A stretch of 64,000 nucleotides of DNA from Laccaria trichodermophora (Eukaryota; Basidiomycota; Agaricomycetes; Agaricales; Hydnangiaceae): the NCBI GenBank assembly GCA_018417955.1, contig JACTVC010000004.1:1240001-1304000 (forward strand), in the 5' to 3' direction. This document shows, in pieces, positions 23,511 to 34,951 of this stretch. The translations under genes and the position numbers were made by a program. Each line of letters begins with the position of its first letter. The stretch's first letter is position 1. Under the pieces are notes generated by a model, which saw nothing but the letters and a program-made list of their open reading frames with translations, was not told the DNA's origin and did not search any database.

Positions 23511-23679
23511 TCCAACCCCACTTGTGGAAAGCAGCACAAGTCTGCATGCAACCGTGCTGTGCTAAGCCTCATATGCAGGTCTAAACTGAACAAGCTGGGT
23601 GTTGGAGAAGAATGGTTGGGTCTGGGTCTGCCACGTCAGCAGCAACGTTGACAACACATGGATATGGATGAGGACAATG

Positions 23680-24020
23680 CATGCTGGATGTGGGTGAGAT
23701 GATGACAATGCTGGCCTCTCCCCCTCTTGCCAGATGTGGCCATGACAATGACACTGGCACCTCCCCCTCTTTGTGGGATTGGGGAATGGCGACAAAGATG
23801 ACAAATGCCCCTCCCCTCTTTGAGGGATGTGGGCACAACTGGATGGTGACAAGGATGATGCATGCCAGATGTGGCCACGATGACGTCAACAATGCTGGCA
23901 CCTCTCCCTCTTTGAGGGATGTGGGGACAGCGATGAAGACAACGAATGCCCCTTCCCTCTTTGAGGGATGTGGGCATGACTGGATGGTGATGAGGACGAT
24001 GCATGCTGGATGTGGGCACA
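23680..24020. repeat. Imperfect tandem repeat, ~140 bp period
   Basis: CCCTCTTTGAGGGATGTGGG (itself a small CCCTC/GAGGG palindrome), CTGGATGGTGA and GATGCATGC recur with about 140 bases between equivalent positions near 23815 and 23955, plus a partial unit with the related TCTTTGTGGGATTGGGG. ORFs on both strands here are repeat-driven. Confidence 0.6.
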
Positions 24021-24274
24021 ACAACAACAACAAGGTTCTTTCTGCCCCCACTCTACCTGCCCCCCATGTCGACCCCACAGGACATGCATTTGTATGTGAT
24101 GTGTGCATACTTACTTGCTCCTCTCTCCTTATTCTGTAGATTTATTTTGTAGTCTACTGATTTATTCTAGTCGAAAAATGCAATTTATTTCAACTCATCA
24201 CAAAGTCAATGAATTAGCAAGGTCAAAGATAAATGTTTGAAAATGGCTATGTATGGAAGGCTACATCACGATGG

Positions 24275-24370
24275 CTGTATTCTTGATACAAGGCAATGTA
24301 ATCACTGTGTTTGTGTGATACAAGCCAATGTAATCACTATGTTCTTGTGATACAAGGCTATGTAATGACT
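24275..24370. repeat. Three-copy ~37 bp tandem repeat
   Basis: The unit TTGTGATACAAGGCAATGTA followed by ATCACTATG occurs three times with few changes, directly beside the left end of the Tc1 element. Confidence 0.65.
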
Positions 24371-24376
24371 TTGATA

Positions 24377-25956
24377 TAAAGTGCCAGCAAAAAGTACTGT
24401 GGGTAAGAATTTTTTTTACTTCAACAGCCTTTCAAAGCAAGAGCTTTTCTGGTTCATATCTGAATACATGATGGCTTGTTTGAGAATGATGAAATATCCT
24501 TTCAAACAGGCATAAGTCATATCGTGTTTATGTTAGGGCAGCTTCAATCCAAATTAGGAAGTAAACTCTGAAAAGTTGCTTCGTTTGAATGAAGCGCTCT
24601 CAGTCAAATGAAGGCATGCAAGTCTAATTTTGAATACAAGGACTAATATTGAGTATACCCTCCCTTTGCAAGTCCAAGAGCTGCCATGCATTGGGGCATG
24701 CTGTGGTAAAGCGAGAACAAGTAACTATCCTCCATTTCTGCCCATGTATCCACCAAGGCCTGCCAAAGCTGAACTTTATTGGTTGGGTATTGTGGGCATT
24801 GGCGAAGTCTAATGTCGAGCTGAGACCAGACATGTTCCATTGAGTTCATATCTGGACTGTTAGGTGGCCATGGAAGCGTCTTGATTCTGTTACATGTCAG
24901 CCAGGTTGTCGTGTACTTGGATCTGTGCTTGGGATCATTGTCTTGCTGGAAAATCATTCCCTTTTTTTGAATCTCCAGTGTCTTTAGGGTACTGAGGAGT
25001 GACTCATCCAGTATCTCACAAAACTGGACACTATCCATGATCCCTTCAACAAGATGGAGCTCACCATACCCCTTCGATGTGATACATCCCCAAACCACAA
25101 GGCTGCCCCCTCCATGTTTGACTTCTGTCCTCACATTCTTCACATCAAACTCTTCTCCAACTCCCCTCCTGCACCACTGAAGCCCATCTGACCCAAATAA
25201 ATTGAACTTCTTCTTGTCTGAAAAGACTACAGATAGCCAGTCTTTTTTGGTCCAGTTCTGATGGAGTAAATACCATGCCAGTCGCTTCTTAATGTGAGTT
25301 GATGTGAGGAAATAGTGTCGGCGATGACGGCGGCCATGTAGGCCTTCACAGATGAGGACATTGTGCACAGTCCGAACAGAGAGGGTTGGGAACATGTCAT
25401 GTTGTAGCTTGGATGCGTCAGGATATACCCCCATCTGAATCTTCTGAATGGCAAGGCGTGTGTCGCGCTTGGATAACTTTCTGGGATGACCTGGACATGG
25501 TGGGGTATAGTAAAAGTTGTGGCTCTCGTGGTATTTGTTGAACGTGCAGCAGACTGTGTCCTCACTGAGACTGAGTTCTTGGGCAATGTCCTTAATGGGG
25601 ACATTCCGCTCTCGCAGGCAGACGATCCGTGCCCACTTTGTTGGTGTGGCTTTAATCATAGACTTTCTGCAAGTCTGGATGGAAATGATGTGGTTTCGAG
25701 GAAGTGTTGTCATGCTGTGCCACAATTCTCAAATTTGATGAGGTAATATTACAGTCTATTTTTGGGCACTCAGGAACAAACTCTCTGTAACTTTTCTCCT
25801 CGTTCGAGGAACCACACAACATTATGGTGTCTTATGCAGAAGAACCTCCTCATTAACTTGAGAACAAAAAAGGTGTTTATTTACCCCCATAAATTAACAA
25901 TCTAGCCTTATCTTTTTGGTAAATTGTGACCCACAGTATTTTTTGCTGGCACTTTA
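24377..25956 (-). mobile_element. Complete Tc1/mariner element, 1,580 bp
   Basis: Left end TAAAGTGCCAGCAAAAAG and the complement of the right end TAAAGTGCCAGCAAAAAA are inverted repeats continuing with TACTGTGGGT, about 28 bases with one mismatch. Both ends abut TA (24375-24376 and 25957-25958), the target duplicated by this superfamily. The exact boundary is ambiguous by two bases because the ends read TATA. The interior holds one uninterrupted transposase gene on the minus strand. Confidence 0.85.
24643..25725 (-). CDS. Tc1-family DD34E transposase, 360 aa
   Basis: A single uninterrupted frame of a length normal for Tc1 transposases. The N-terminus has a helix-turn-helix (VPIKDIAQELSLSEDTVCC, about residues 42-60) and a second Tc-type DNA-binding segment (GHPRKLSKRDTR into SVRTVHNVLICEGLHG). 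The catalytic triad is visible as Asp170 (VVFSDKKKF), Asp262 (IFQQDNDPKH) and Glu297 (MNSMEHVW), with exactly 34 residues between the last two, hence DD34E. The GGGSLVVWGC and PWPPNSPDMN motifs are also present. The enzyme cuts and pastes the element through its terminal repeats. No stop or frameshift is seen, so activity is plausible. A start at Met23 is equally possible. Confidence 0.92.
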   Translation of the reverse strand: MWHSMTTLPRNHIISIQTCRKSMIKATPTKWARIVCLRERNVPIKDIAQELSLSEDTVCCTFNKYHESHNFYYTPPCPGHPRKLSKRDTRLAIQKIQMGVYPDASKLQHDMFPTLSVRTVHNVLICEGLHGRRHRRHYFLTSTHIKKRLAWYLLHQNWTKKDWLSVVFSDKKKFNLFGSDGLQWCRRGVGEEFDVKNVRTEVKHGGGSLVVWGCITSKGYGELHLVEGIMDSVQFCEILDESLLSTLKTLEIQKKGMIFQQDNDPKHRSKYTTTWLTCNRIKTLPWPPNSPDMNSMEHVWSQLDIRLRQCPQYPTNKVQLWQALVDTWAEMEDSYLFSLYHSMPQCMAALGLAKGGYTQY

Positions 25957-26282
25957 TAACAAACCTGTTTTCATCGAAATCCTGCATCACTTCTATGTCT
26001 TCTTGTAAACTCCGACCCAGCAAAGGAGTCAACTATGCACCAAAAAAACATGCCTGTGGCGCCACTGCTCCCTGAATTTCTCTTCTTGAGGAAGCTTCAA
26101 TGATCACTGAGGACTCCAGTGGGAATAAGACTCAAATTTTCTCCAGCAATGAAAATTTACTCTTCACAACCTCTGGTGATCGCTTACCTCCTGTGATTGT
26201 GAGTTGTGATATTTGTTTCTATTTATCTCACTGAGGAATTATTCAGTGGTGCAGTGGATGTTGAGATGGTGGTGATTTTGCT

Positions 26283-27684
26283 GTGTGCACAACCTACAAC
26301 ATCATTGCCATCTGCTCTGTATGCATTGATTTTGAAATGAAGGATGGTTTTGTATGTCCTCCCTGCTTCAAAAAAAACAGCAAATTGGTCTCCTATGTAT
26401 GTTTTTTATTTAATTTCCTTCTCACTAATATTTATTTGGCTCTAGCCATGGAAATTCCGATCCCATGGTGCTGGTAGAGAAAACTGGCCAAAGATGAATA
26501 CATAGTGTTTGAAAGTCCGGTTCGGTCTGGTTTTTTGATGCCCAGGGGCATTAACCATAACTGTAACCGGTCTGCCTTTTCCCCAGAAGTTAAAAGACCA
26601 GATCAGACCGCAAAAAGACCACAGACTGCAGTTTTTTATGGTCTATAGACCAGTTTCGGTCTGCATTGGTTTTAACCGGTTTATGACCGGTCTTTAGGCC
26701 AACATTTTAAATTATGAATCGGTAAATTTATTAACATCTCTATTAGCTTCAAAACGAGCCCAAGAACGTCAAATACCGTTATGAATTGGTGCTTCTACAA
26801 AATAAGTCTGGTACATCTATTATTCCCAAAAGTAATTTACATTTTAATTCATACCCCTCTCGTTTTTTTCCCAAATCATACGTTCTTGGGTGCGTTTTAA
26901 AGGGTATTTAAGGGGCTACGAAAGACAGGTCCAAACCGGTTAAGACCGGTTCATGTTAACTGGTTTTTCTGCAGTCTTTACATCTCAAAAATAAAAGACC
27001 ATAACTGCAGGTCTGGTCTTTTGCAGTCTTGGTCCGGTCTGGTTATGGTCTTTTTCCAGTCATGAGACCGGACTTCCAATACAACTCCCTTGGGTATCAT
27101 CTCGATTCACCTTCAGGGGATGACAGACTCGCCATCCATTCTTACCTACCACCATTTAGCCCCTTATCTTCATGGCAATCTGGTACTCGTAAATTTGATG
27201 TTCAACTTCGACAAGCCAAGAAAGCATTTCAACTCCCAGTTGGAAAACATGCTTCAAGAGTTTGAAGATGGTGACTTCAAGGAGTATGTGACTTCAACAT
27301 TATTTTTCTGAAGCTAATATTTCAATCAGGTGGACTCAGTTCTTGGTTGTTATTACAGCCCACTCTGTTCCAGAATCAGGGGACCTGCACACAGCCCCAA
27401 ACAATAAAAGTGCAGCACCTGTTGATCAAGTCAGTATATCTTGCTTCTTGGCCACTATTCTAATCTATTATGTTCCATTACAGCTGTGGGCAGTTCTTTT
27501 TCCAGAGCATTTTTGTAATCTGTTGAAAAGGGAGAAAAGCAAAAATATTCTGAATTTGCTGTCTTGTGGGGCCCTATCAAGTTGGCCCAACTCCAGGGAT
27601 GCTGTAAAAGGCATAGCTGCTCAGTATGTTTTTATCCATGATATCACTGGGGGCATTGGCCTATTTATTCACGGAAGATACTGA
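26283..27684 (+). pseudogene. Zinc-ribbon-like gene of unknown family, interrupted by a MITE
   Basis: The first block (26283-26400) reads AICSVCIDFEMKDGFVCPPC, two CxxC pairs as in a zinc ribbon. The MITE at 26503-27084 follows. Beyond it come FNSQLENMLQEFEDGDFKEY, FLVVITAHSVPESGDLH and LWAVLFPEHFCNLLKREKSK, ending GGIGLFIHGRY with stop near 27684, joined by plausible introns at about 27284-27329 and 27430-27482. No function is recognised. The tail and stop lie in a sequence that is repeated, inverted, near 43.9 kb, so the gene probably belongs to a repeated unit. Confidence 0.4.
26503..27084. mobile_element. hAT-type MITE, copy 2 (~580 bp)
   Basis: It starts TAGTGTTTGAAAGTCCGG and ends near GGACTTCCAATACAAC, aligning along its length with copies 1 and 3 (shared words GGTACATCTA, GACCGGTCTT, TTTTTCCAGTCATGAGAC). 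The right end is eroded and no matching 8 bp flank is found, so the end is approximate. Confidence 0.75.
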
Positions 27685-27877
27685 GAATAAATCAGAGATA
27701 AACTGATAGATTGTTCAGGGACAACATCTGCGAGGATATGAAGAAGAAATTTTATATTTCCTCTTTAATAACATCAGCATCTGACTACGGCATCAATGGT
27801 GAATATAATAAAAATATCTTCGGGGGATGTTAGGCTGAGGATATGAAGAAGATATCGTGACATGTCACGCCTTTCAC
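27655..27877 (-). repeat. ~220 bp dispersed repeat, inverted copy of 43694-43925
   Basis: The right end is the palindrome GTGACATGTCAC. Shared words include GAAGATATCGTGACATG, AATAAATCAGAGATAAACTG, TTGTTCAGGGACA and GGCATTGGCCTATTTATTCA. Similarity continues weakly to the left into the zinc-ribbon gene tail. The inward end with its palindrome may be a transposon terminus. Confidence 0.65.
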
Positions 27878-30073
27878 AGCATTGCGGGCCTGACTCCCGA
27901 GCCATTGCCAGGTTGAGCTACTTCTGGCGCTCTTGTTTTACTTTCTGCCGTTCACCAGGAGTCTGTTTCCTGTCTCTTGACTAGCGTTTAACGTTTAACT
28001 TCTGCTTATGTTTGGCTATTTGAGATCAGACATCGTAGTTCAGAAGAGAGCGTCGATGGCGTCAAATTTCAATGGGTAGCGGAGAATCGGTGTCAAGTCA
28101 GCTATGAGACTAGGAAAACCGCTGTCAATGGACGTGTGTGTGTGAAATAAAAATAAAACGACGCCTTTCAACGGATTCAATGGGACGAAGAGAAGAGAGG
28201 GCAGTATGTTATTTCACACATTCAAAACAAAGTCAAATCTCCCATGAGGACGATACTGGAAACCTAAAAGAAATGTTAAATATTGAGTACACAGAAAGGC
28301 AAAAGACAAGCGGACGTACTTACCTAACCCAGAATCCCAAACTAAATGTGTATGACGACGACGAGAGTTGATTCATTCATCATCAACCAAAGTAGGACCT
28401 TGCCTCATTACCCGTAGTTTTAGTTCCATTTCTGTCACTCATCCTGGAATTGCCTCGCATTCCGGCTCTCCATGGCCAAGTATCGTTGGCACTGATCCGC
28501 ACGAGCGCCGGTTGTACTTCATGCGCTGTAAGAGGATATTGAAGACATTGAAACGTGCCTCAGCTGAATCAGGGAAGAGTAGCCCTGCGACAGGCGACGA
28601 ATGATGGGGTCGCAAGGCTGATCTTGGTTTCTCGCTGCAAGGCGTCACGGATCCTACAAAAAACCGACCGATTAGCTCCTCGTCAAGAGGGAGCAGTCAT
28701 GTTTGTACCAAGAGCAAGAAAGGCTCTCGTGGTAACGTTCAATCCTTCCACGGCCCGGGGTAGGACTCCGATTCCACTCATTCCACAGCTGATCGGAAGT
28801 TGTGCAGTATTTGGGTGGTCCGAGTTTTCGACATGGGCCTGACGGCACATGGACAATCGCATCACTGCTGAATTGTTGTCATTAGGGTGAACCGTTGGTG
28901 GAGCTGCGGAGTGCTGAGGAGGTGGGCAGACCAAAGGACAGCGTCGTCACGAAGCACAGGGCGGTCGATCGCCGCAGGAATTGTTACGGGTAAGTGAACC
29001 ACCATTTGGAAATGGCGCTTTAAAAAAGAGCAGCGTCACCACGTCGGTCTCTCATCACACTTGTGGGGTGGTTGATTGCGGCGACAGGGCCTCCAAATCG
29101 CCCGCGGACGAGGATTACGGCGGTGAAACGTTCGCGGTACACGAGAAAACCGACGTGGCCTTACTGACGGAGATAGACGAGGGTTGTCAGCACAAAAGTA
29201 GCTGAATGAAAATGTATAGATACGTACTGGTGCTACAGGCACATCCCGTATCGTAGATCCCTGGTGCGGTGGACTTTACAAATCCTTTACCCGCTTAAGA
29301 GCTTGTACGTGAAGGGTGATCGATTGATCTCTCAAGTTCCTGTGTCAGTTTTACTGTCAACGGTCAACGAGCAATGACAGATTGAACACTCACCCGAGTG
29401 AGTGTCGAGCAGGAGAGCTGGACAACTTGAGTCTGAAATGTAAAGAGAAATTTAATTGTAAATCCGAGGCGGGCGAACGGTAGGTAATAGACTAGCAAAA
29501 TTGGCGGAGATCATGATAGTGGTTGAGGATGACATTGATCAAATTCGTGTTGATCAATGTTTGTTTTCTTCGTGTCTCTTTCACCACCATCGACGAAGTG
29601 CTCAAGGACCTACACTATCAGCTCGTCAAGTGAGCAATGTCGTGAAGTGAGCATCTTGTTTTCATGATTCAATGATCAGGTCGAGCTTAGTCCGGCGACC
29701 AAGTTCTTAGTTGCGGAATCAGAGTCTATGACTGCATCAGGTCTCGAGGATTGGCGGCACCTTGCTGTGGAGAGGTACTGTTGATCCGTTCAAGACGTTG
29801 AGCATTGAAAGAAGTGACCTCAGCAACCTTTCTGAGGTGTGTATCCCCATCATGTATCTCACAATGTAAACTAAACCTCGGTACTCAGACCTTCAATGTG
29901 CGAATACAACACAACGGCCATCGGATATCCTTTGCAACGTTATACCCTTGTTCGGCCGGAATTTACCCCTCTCTCCTTCCTTGCCTCACATAAACGACCT
30001 CTATCTCGTACTCATACCACATTCTTCTTGGGGTTCGGATGCTTCTCCAAGGTTTGCCCTGCTTTACCGAGGT
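27878..30073. other. About 2.2 kb without a recognisable gene
   Basis: Several short ORFs (28138-29205 on plus, 28439-29242 on minus) are neither spliceable into a long frame by eye nor similar to families I know. The stretch is richer in CpG than the flanking repeats. A degraded host gene is possible. Confidence 0.3.
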
Positions 30074-30349
30074 CTTTACCATCCCCCATGAGTTCCGGCG
30101 GAATCCGGCGGATTCCAAGTGGAATGTCGGAATTCCATGGAATTCCGACGGAAACTAGTTGGCTGGAGCCTCAGCCATTCTGGTTTCCAATTCCACAGAA
30201 ATTCCAATGGAATCCGACGGAATCCGGTGGAAATGGTCGGAATCTGGGAGCCTCCCGGAACAGTTTCCATTGGAATCCATTGGAATTCCAACCAGATTCC
30301 ATGGAATTTCAATGGAAAGTATATTCCAGTCAAATTCCAACAGATTCCG

Positions 30350-30408
30350 AGAGATTCCAATGAATTCCAATATTTGTTGTTGTTATTATAATATATAAAA
30401 AAAGAAGT
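30350..30408 (+). repeat. 59 bp direct repeat, left copy
   Basis: It runs from AGAGATTCCAATGAATTC to AAAAAAAGAAGT and is identical, base for base, to 34893-34951. It ends immediately before the Helitron-type TCCCGC start. Confidence 0.85.
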
Positions 30409-30599
30409 TCCCGCTACGTTAGTAGTGGGTCTTGTGGTGGGTCGTCGGGTGGGAAAAAATTCACGTGCTGCACGTGCCACTGAGACATCACATTTCTTCA
30501 CACGGTCATATGCTACTGCCCCACTCAATACAGCCGTCGATGCAATGTCGATGAACAACTTGAAGGGGTAGATGACCAAACCTCATCTTTTCATTTAAC

Positions 30600-32565
30600 A
30601 TCTTTAATCTACATTTCTTGCACATGACGGCCTGCTTTGAGCTAATACATGTCTACAAACCGTGTATATAATGCATGTCTGCCCTTCACATCCTATTTCT
30701 TTTTTTTATACAGTGACTCTGTGATCACATTTGTCATGAACCTGAAAGACATTCAGCGATATTAGTTTCTCTCTGAATTGGGTCCTGACTGTTCAATTGT
30801 TTATACAGAATGTGTCGTTTCCTCCCCATGCCAACAGATGTCCTGTTTAATTCAGCCTGTACTTGAATATATCACATATGATATGTGTTCGGAAAAGATA
30901 AGCATTGTGGATTGTCTATTGACTCTCTTGAAACAAGCAACATGAACATGTGTGTTGCATAAGAATAACAGATATGTACATTTATTGGCACAACAGCTGA
31001 CATCACATCAAGGGGGTGGCGGAACATGGAAAATGTACCAACACTCCCTATTTTTTTCTCGTAGATTTCGTTGACCTCCCCCCCTCCTCCTCCTACTATA
31101 TAAGGTATGTCTTCCAAGTTGCGATGTTTTATTGAATGTTTTTTGTCCCATTGTCCCAGCTTCTGTACCTACAGCCTCACCCCTACCTCCATATTAATTG
31201 AGAACTCACAAACTTTCAAATAACAAATGAAGACTCTCTGTGTGCAAGTCTTCAAATATATGTGAGCAAAGGCAGTGACTTTTACAAGTTGTCAACAGCA
31301 TATTTACATCTGATATTATCACATAGAAAAACTCATTCAAATTGCATTGTGCTCAGCCATGGAATATAAAGCGGCTCTCCAATTCGGCCTGAATGTGGTG
31401 AGTAAAATGTTTGGAAGGTGAAAAAAGGTTCCCTCCAAGTTCCCTCACTGCCGCCTCATCATCTATATGTCCAACCTGTCACTGGGCACGATGGGTGTTC
31501 CGAATCTTCCAATGTCCTACACTCCCGTCACAATTGCAGACATCGTGGGTGATGGAGCAGGAGCACACGAGGGCATTGAAGGCAGACTCCAGAGTTAGGA
31601 GCGGTGTTGCCAGAGTGACGAAGAGGCGAGTTTTCTCAGGCGCAGGTACGATTAGCTGAGGCTCAATTTGCATTGAATTTGCGGCAAAAATAGATCAGGT
31701 CACTATCCTTTTTTCAGGCTTCAACCGGACACCCCCCCCTCCCAGCCAGTGTTCGGGATCCATGTTCCACCACCCCCTTGCATCACATTAGACCTATCAG
31801 CACAGAACACCTTGGACATACAAGCATTCGCTAAAGCCTTTCGTCGCTTCGCTCTATCATTGCCAGTCAAAAACAGATTGGGATACATCGGCCACAGCTA
31901 AAAGCAAATGTGTGATACAGGTTGAAAACTGAGCAAGGATCATACCTCTTGTTCTGCTTTGATTGTATTTTCTGGTTGATCCATGAAGGTCCTTGAAAGG
32001 TCGAGATGCTGACGAGCCATTCTTCTGATCAATGACTGAGAAGAGAACTTTAATTTAGTGTTAAGAAATAAGCTGCAATGACACTCACCTTCTATCGGTT
32101 AACATACGCATCCGAACAATGGGGTTTCAATGATTGGTGGATGTGTTCACTCTAACGGACAGTCAATACACCTTGTGTGGTTGTCGCTTACTAGCTCACC
32201 TTTAAAGCAATCGTACCTGGAATCCGTATGATGACCACATAAGACTTTGAAACCAGTAGTTAGAAGTAAAATCTTACGAGGCATCGTGGCAGAAAAGTAA
32301 AGTTACGAGTCCTGGAGTTTATGTAAGGAATCGTTCTTATACTGACCCGTTTTCTTGTCACACTATTCTTTGAGAGCTATAGACAAATAGTAACAAATAG
32401 ATGTCAACTCATCTGAAGCACTGTTCTTCTGTGTTGATCTGCGTTGATTGGCTTTGTCGTTTTGTTTGTGCCCATTGTTATACTTTTACAGGTAGATAGT
32501 TCTTCGCTATATGATGTGTGTACAAGTATTAAATTAATAGGGAATGCGATACTTATACTACTCCT
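30600..32565. other. Non-coding part of the insertion
   Basis: No gene is supported. There are short unrelated ORFs, a (C)n-rich spot near 31730 and AT-rich stretches. A possible short exon starts at ATG 31359 (MEYKAALQFGLNV) but nothing extends it. Confidence 0.3.
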
Positions 32566-33925
32566 CATTTACTCCTCATACCCGAACATCATCCAGGAAG
32601 GCCTGTTCTCGGGGGTATGTTTGCTCAGCTTGGCCTTGTCCCAGAATCCATCAGCATTGAAGTTTCTGTACATCCTCACGGGATTCCAGCTCCATTTTCC
32701 ACAAGCAGCATAAGCCAACAGATGAAGAGAGGAGGCAAGACCGGAACCCATTGGTAGAGAGCACTGGTACTTATTATGGCCGATACATAGGACAACAGGG
32801 CAGAGTAGGAAAACCAGGGTAGGAAAGGTACAAGCAAGCCAGAATCCAACATACTAGCAAAAAAAAAATCAGAGTGGGTTCTGATGTGGGAGATGGAAAA
32901 ACCCACTTTCTCAGAACAAGACATCCCAATTTGGCCAACCATGGCATCAACGTTGATAAACATGTAAAAGTGCTAAAAGGGGTAAGTGTATCGCTGGATT
33001 CGGTTGAAATGTCTAGCATACCTTGTACACACGAGACACTGCCAATGCAGGATCCATAATGATGCGCTCGCCGTTCAGGCAGGTGATGACAAAGTACTTT
33101 GTGCATCTATACTGCTCTGTGACGAGAGGGGATATATTGGCCTTAAACAAACCCATTCCCAAGCCCATAATAATGAGGGCAATGGTGAATGCACCGACAG
33201 CACTTGATTTCTCAGATGCCAGGGACGGCGGCGACGACGAGGATAACGTGTCCGACGAGAGCAACGAAGATGGCAATACAGATGGTGTTGAAGCGGCCGA
33301 GGTAGGTATCAGCAATGTAAGCCCCACGTAATGGCGTCATGTAGCACCTGGAAACGTGATGTTGGTGAGATATGCGTTGGCGACTAGGATCGCCTGGAGG
33401 TGCTCACCAGAATTGATAAAAAGTCATGAGACCAGTGGAAGCGCGCTGGCCTAACCCGAGAGCACCCGATTGATCCTTATTGAAGCCAGCACCTGTATGG
33501 GAGCCAGGGGGAAGAGGTTGTTGGATGTAGTTGGTGAAGACAACACTTGAACCGTAGAACTGGTGTAAAGGAAGGTAAGACACGAGGACGGAGAGTGAAA
33601 ATGAGCGAAAGGGTCGTACAGAGAGCCGTTCAGCCAAATCCACGACAGCGATGACTAAACATATTTTTTGAGCGAAAAGAAAGAGGAAAAAATGGGGTAC
33701 GACTCACGGTAAGCGTTCCAGGGGATAGTATCAGTCACACACGCCTTAGCGTACCCCTCTCCTCATCTGTCAGAAACTCAAGACCATTGTGAATGCCATC
33801 GAGCTCATGGCTGTTGACATCGGAGCTGTTGGCGTATGACACCTACTCGGCGTCTTTCTTCATGTCACCCATAGCCTTGAAGACTTCGTCATCGTGTTGG
33901 AGAGCACCATGCAAGGGGGTGGGAC
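32566..33925 (-). pseudogene. Broken PTR2-type (POT family) peptide transporter gene
   Basis: Read on the minus strand in order: HGALQHDDEVFKAMGDMKKD, FLTDEERGTLRRV, DTIPWNAY, AVVDLAERLS, FYGSSVVFTNYIQQPLPPG, LGLGQRASTGLMTFYQFW, then RGAYIADTYLGRFNTICIAI and VALVGHVILVVAAVPGI. A frameshift at TCTGAGAAATC follows. Next come GAFTIALIIMGLGMGLFKAN, SPLVTEQYR and, past an intron, FINVDAMVGQIGMSCSEK and AYAACGKWSWNPVRMYRNF, ending RPSWMMFGYEE. This is the N-terminal half of the proton-coupled di/tripeptide transporter family. Breaks are frameshifts near 33745, at 33215 and in the VGF region. The C-terminal half is missing. It lies inside the Helitron-type insertion, which suggests capture. Confidence 0.75.
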
Positions 33926-34600
33926 AATTGGGGCATGGTGGCCCCACGGTTGCTAAGAAGAGATTTAAATGGTGCATCGAGAGTCTGAAGAGGGAGTGAT
34001 GGGATGTTAAGGGTGGGAGTGGATGGGTCATCATCATTGTTCTTTTCCAAGGATGGGGAGGGGGATGGTGCTGTTTGTGTTTGTGGAAGATGATCCAGAG
34101 AGGTTGGCCCGCCTCATGGGGGGCTTAAAAACATGATGTCGATCTTGCGACTGTTTTGAGGTAATTTTGTTGAGTAGGGCATGCTTCAGGTCCAGCTTCA
34201 GGCTGAGTTGACAATGGCGCGGAGCCAGGATGTGACGTGGTGGAGACGCATTGGAAAACGAGATTTGATCTGGGGGAATGGACACGATCCAGTCAGCAAC
34301 GCCATAGATCTAGGTGTTGTGCCTTGCAAGAGGCGGATGGTGGAGGTGCCATGCTATCACTGCGTACATGGGTTGATATGCAATTGACTGCAAGATTTAG
34401 AGACCACGTACCTCATTGGCAAGTCTTTGCAAACGCGATCGCACTCCCTGGTAAGGCTCGGAAGCAGTGGGTGAGAACACCGTTGAGTGATATGGTTCGA
34501 TGAGACAGGAGCAGGGAATCATGTGGCGAAATGTTGAATTGTTGAGGGCGGGAAGGAAAGCCTGTTGCTCACAGTTCCAATTATTCTAACAAGGGTGCGG
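33926..34600. other. No gene supported
   Basis: ORFs on both strands (34034-34503) show no known motif. This may be a further piece of captured sequence upstream of the PTR2 relic. Confidence 0.3.
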
Positions 34601-34610
34601 CGATGTGGTC

Positions 34611-34710
34611 GTCGACAGGGCCAACCAAACATCCACAAATTTTGAACTGGAAAGTGGACGTCCACTTCTCAGTTCAAAATTTGTAGATGTTTGTTATGAG
34701 TCCTGTCAAC
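34611..34710. repeat. Long near-perfect hairpin
   Basis: Centred on GTGGACGTCCAC at 34654-34665, the arms ACATCCACAAATTTTGAACT and AGTTCAAAATTTGTAGATGT pair with very few mismatches. An outer GTCGACAGG/CCTGTCAAC pair extends the structure to about 100 bases. It lies near the right edge of the Helitron-type insertion. Confidence 0.8.
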
Positions 34711-34892
34711 CTGTCTCTTGCACGTTTATTGCAGTGTTTTCTTGCTGAAGAGACCCAATTGCCCCGTTGAATAAAAAGGATGAATTGCCTGTGAGCCGCT
34801 CTGGTTTTAAGTATTTTTCATGATTGACATCCTTAAATCGACTATGTGCACGCTGACCCCACTTGAATACCTCGAAAATGTCGGTCATTGTC

Positions 34893-34951
34893 AGAGATTC
34901 CAATGAATTCCAATATTTGTTGTTGTTATTATAATATATAAAAAAAGAAGT
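34893..34951 (+). repeat. 59 bp direct repeat, right copy
   Basis: Identical to 30350-30408. Here it runs on into GGATGCATAAGG, i.e. without the Helitron-type start, so it shows what the uninterrupted site looked like. Confidence 0.85.

Larger units (their letters stand above)
30409..34892 (+). mobile_element. 4,484 bp insertion with a Helitron-type 5' end
   Basis: It begins TCCCGCTACGTTAGTAGTGG, almost the same as the Helitron start at 53917 (TCCCGCTACGTCAGTAGTGG). The CCCGCTAC...GTAGTGGG pair forms a terminal hairpin. The other edge is where the second 59 bp copy begins. No CTRR-type 3' terminus with hairpin is evident there. The content is a broken PTR2 transporter gene and non-coding sequence; no Rep or helicase was found, so it is non-autonomous. 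Gene-fragment capture is characteristic of Helitrons. Confidence 0.55.

Noticed and set aside
23562..24139. Overlapping 96-175 codon ORFs on both strands
   Set aside because: The composition follows the ~140 bp tandem repeat, and no frame has a recognisable motif.
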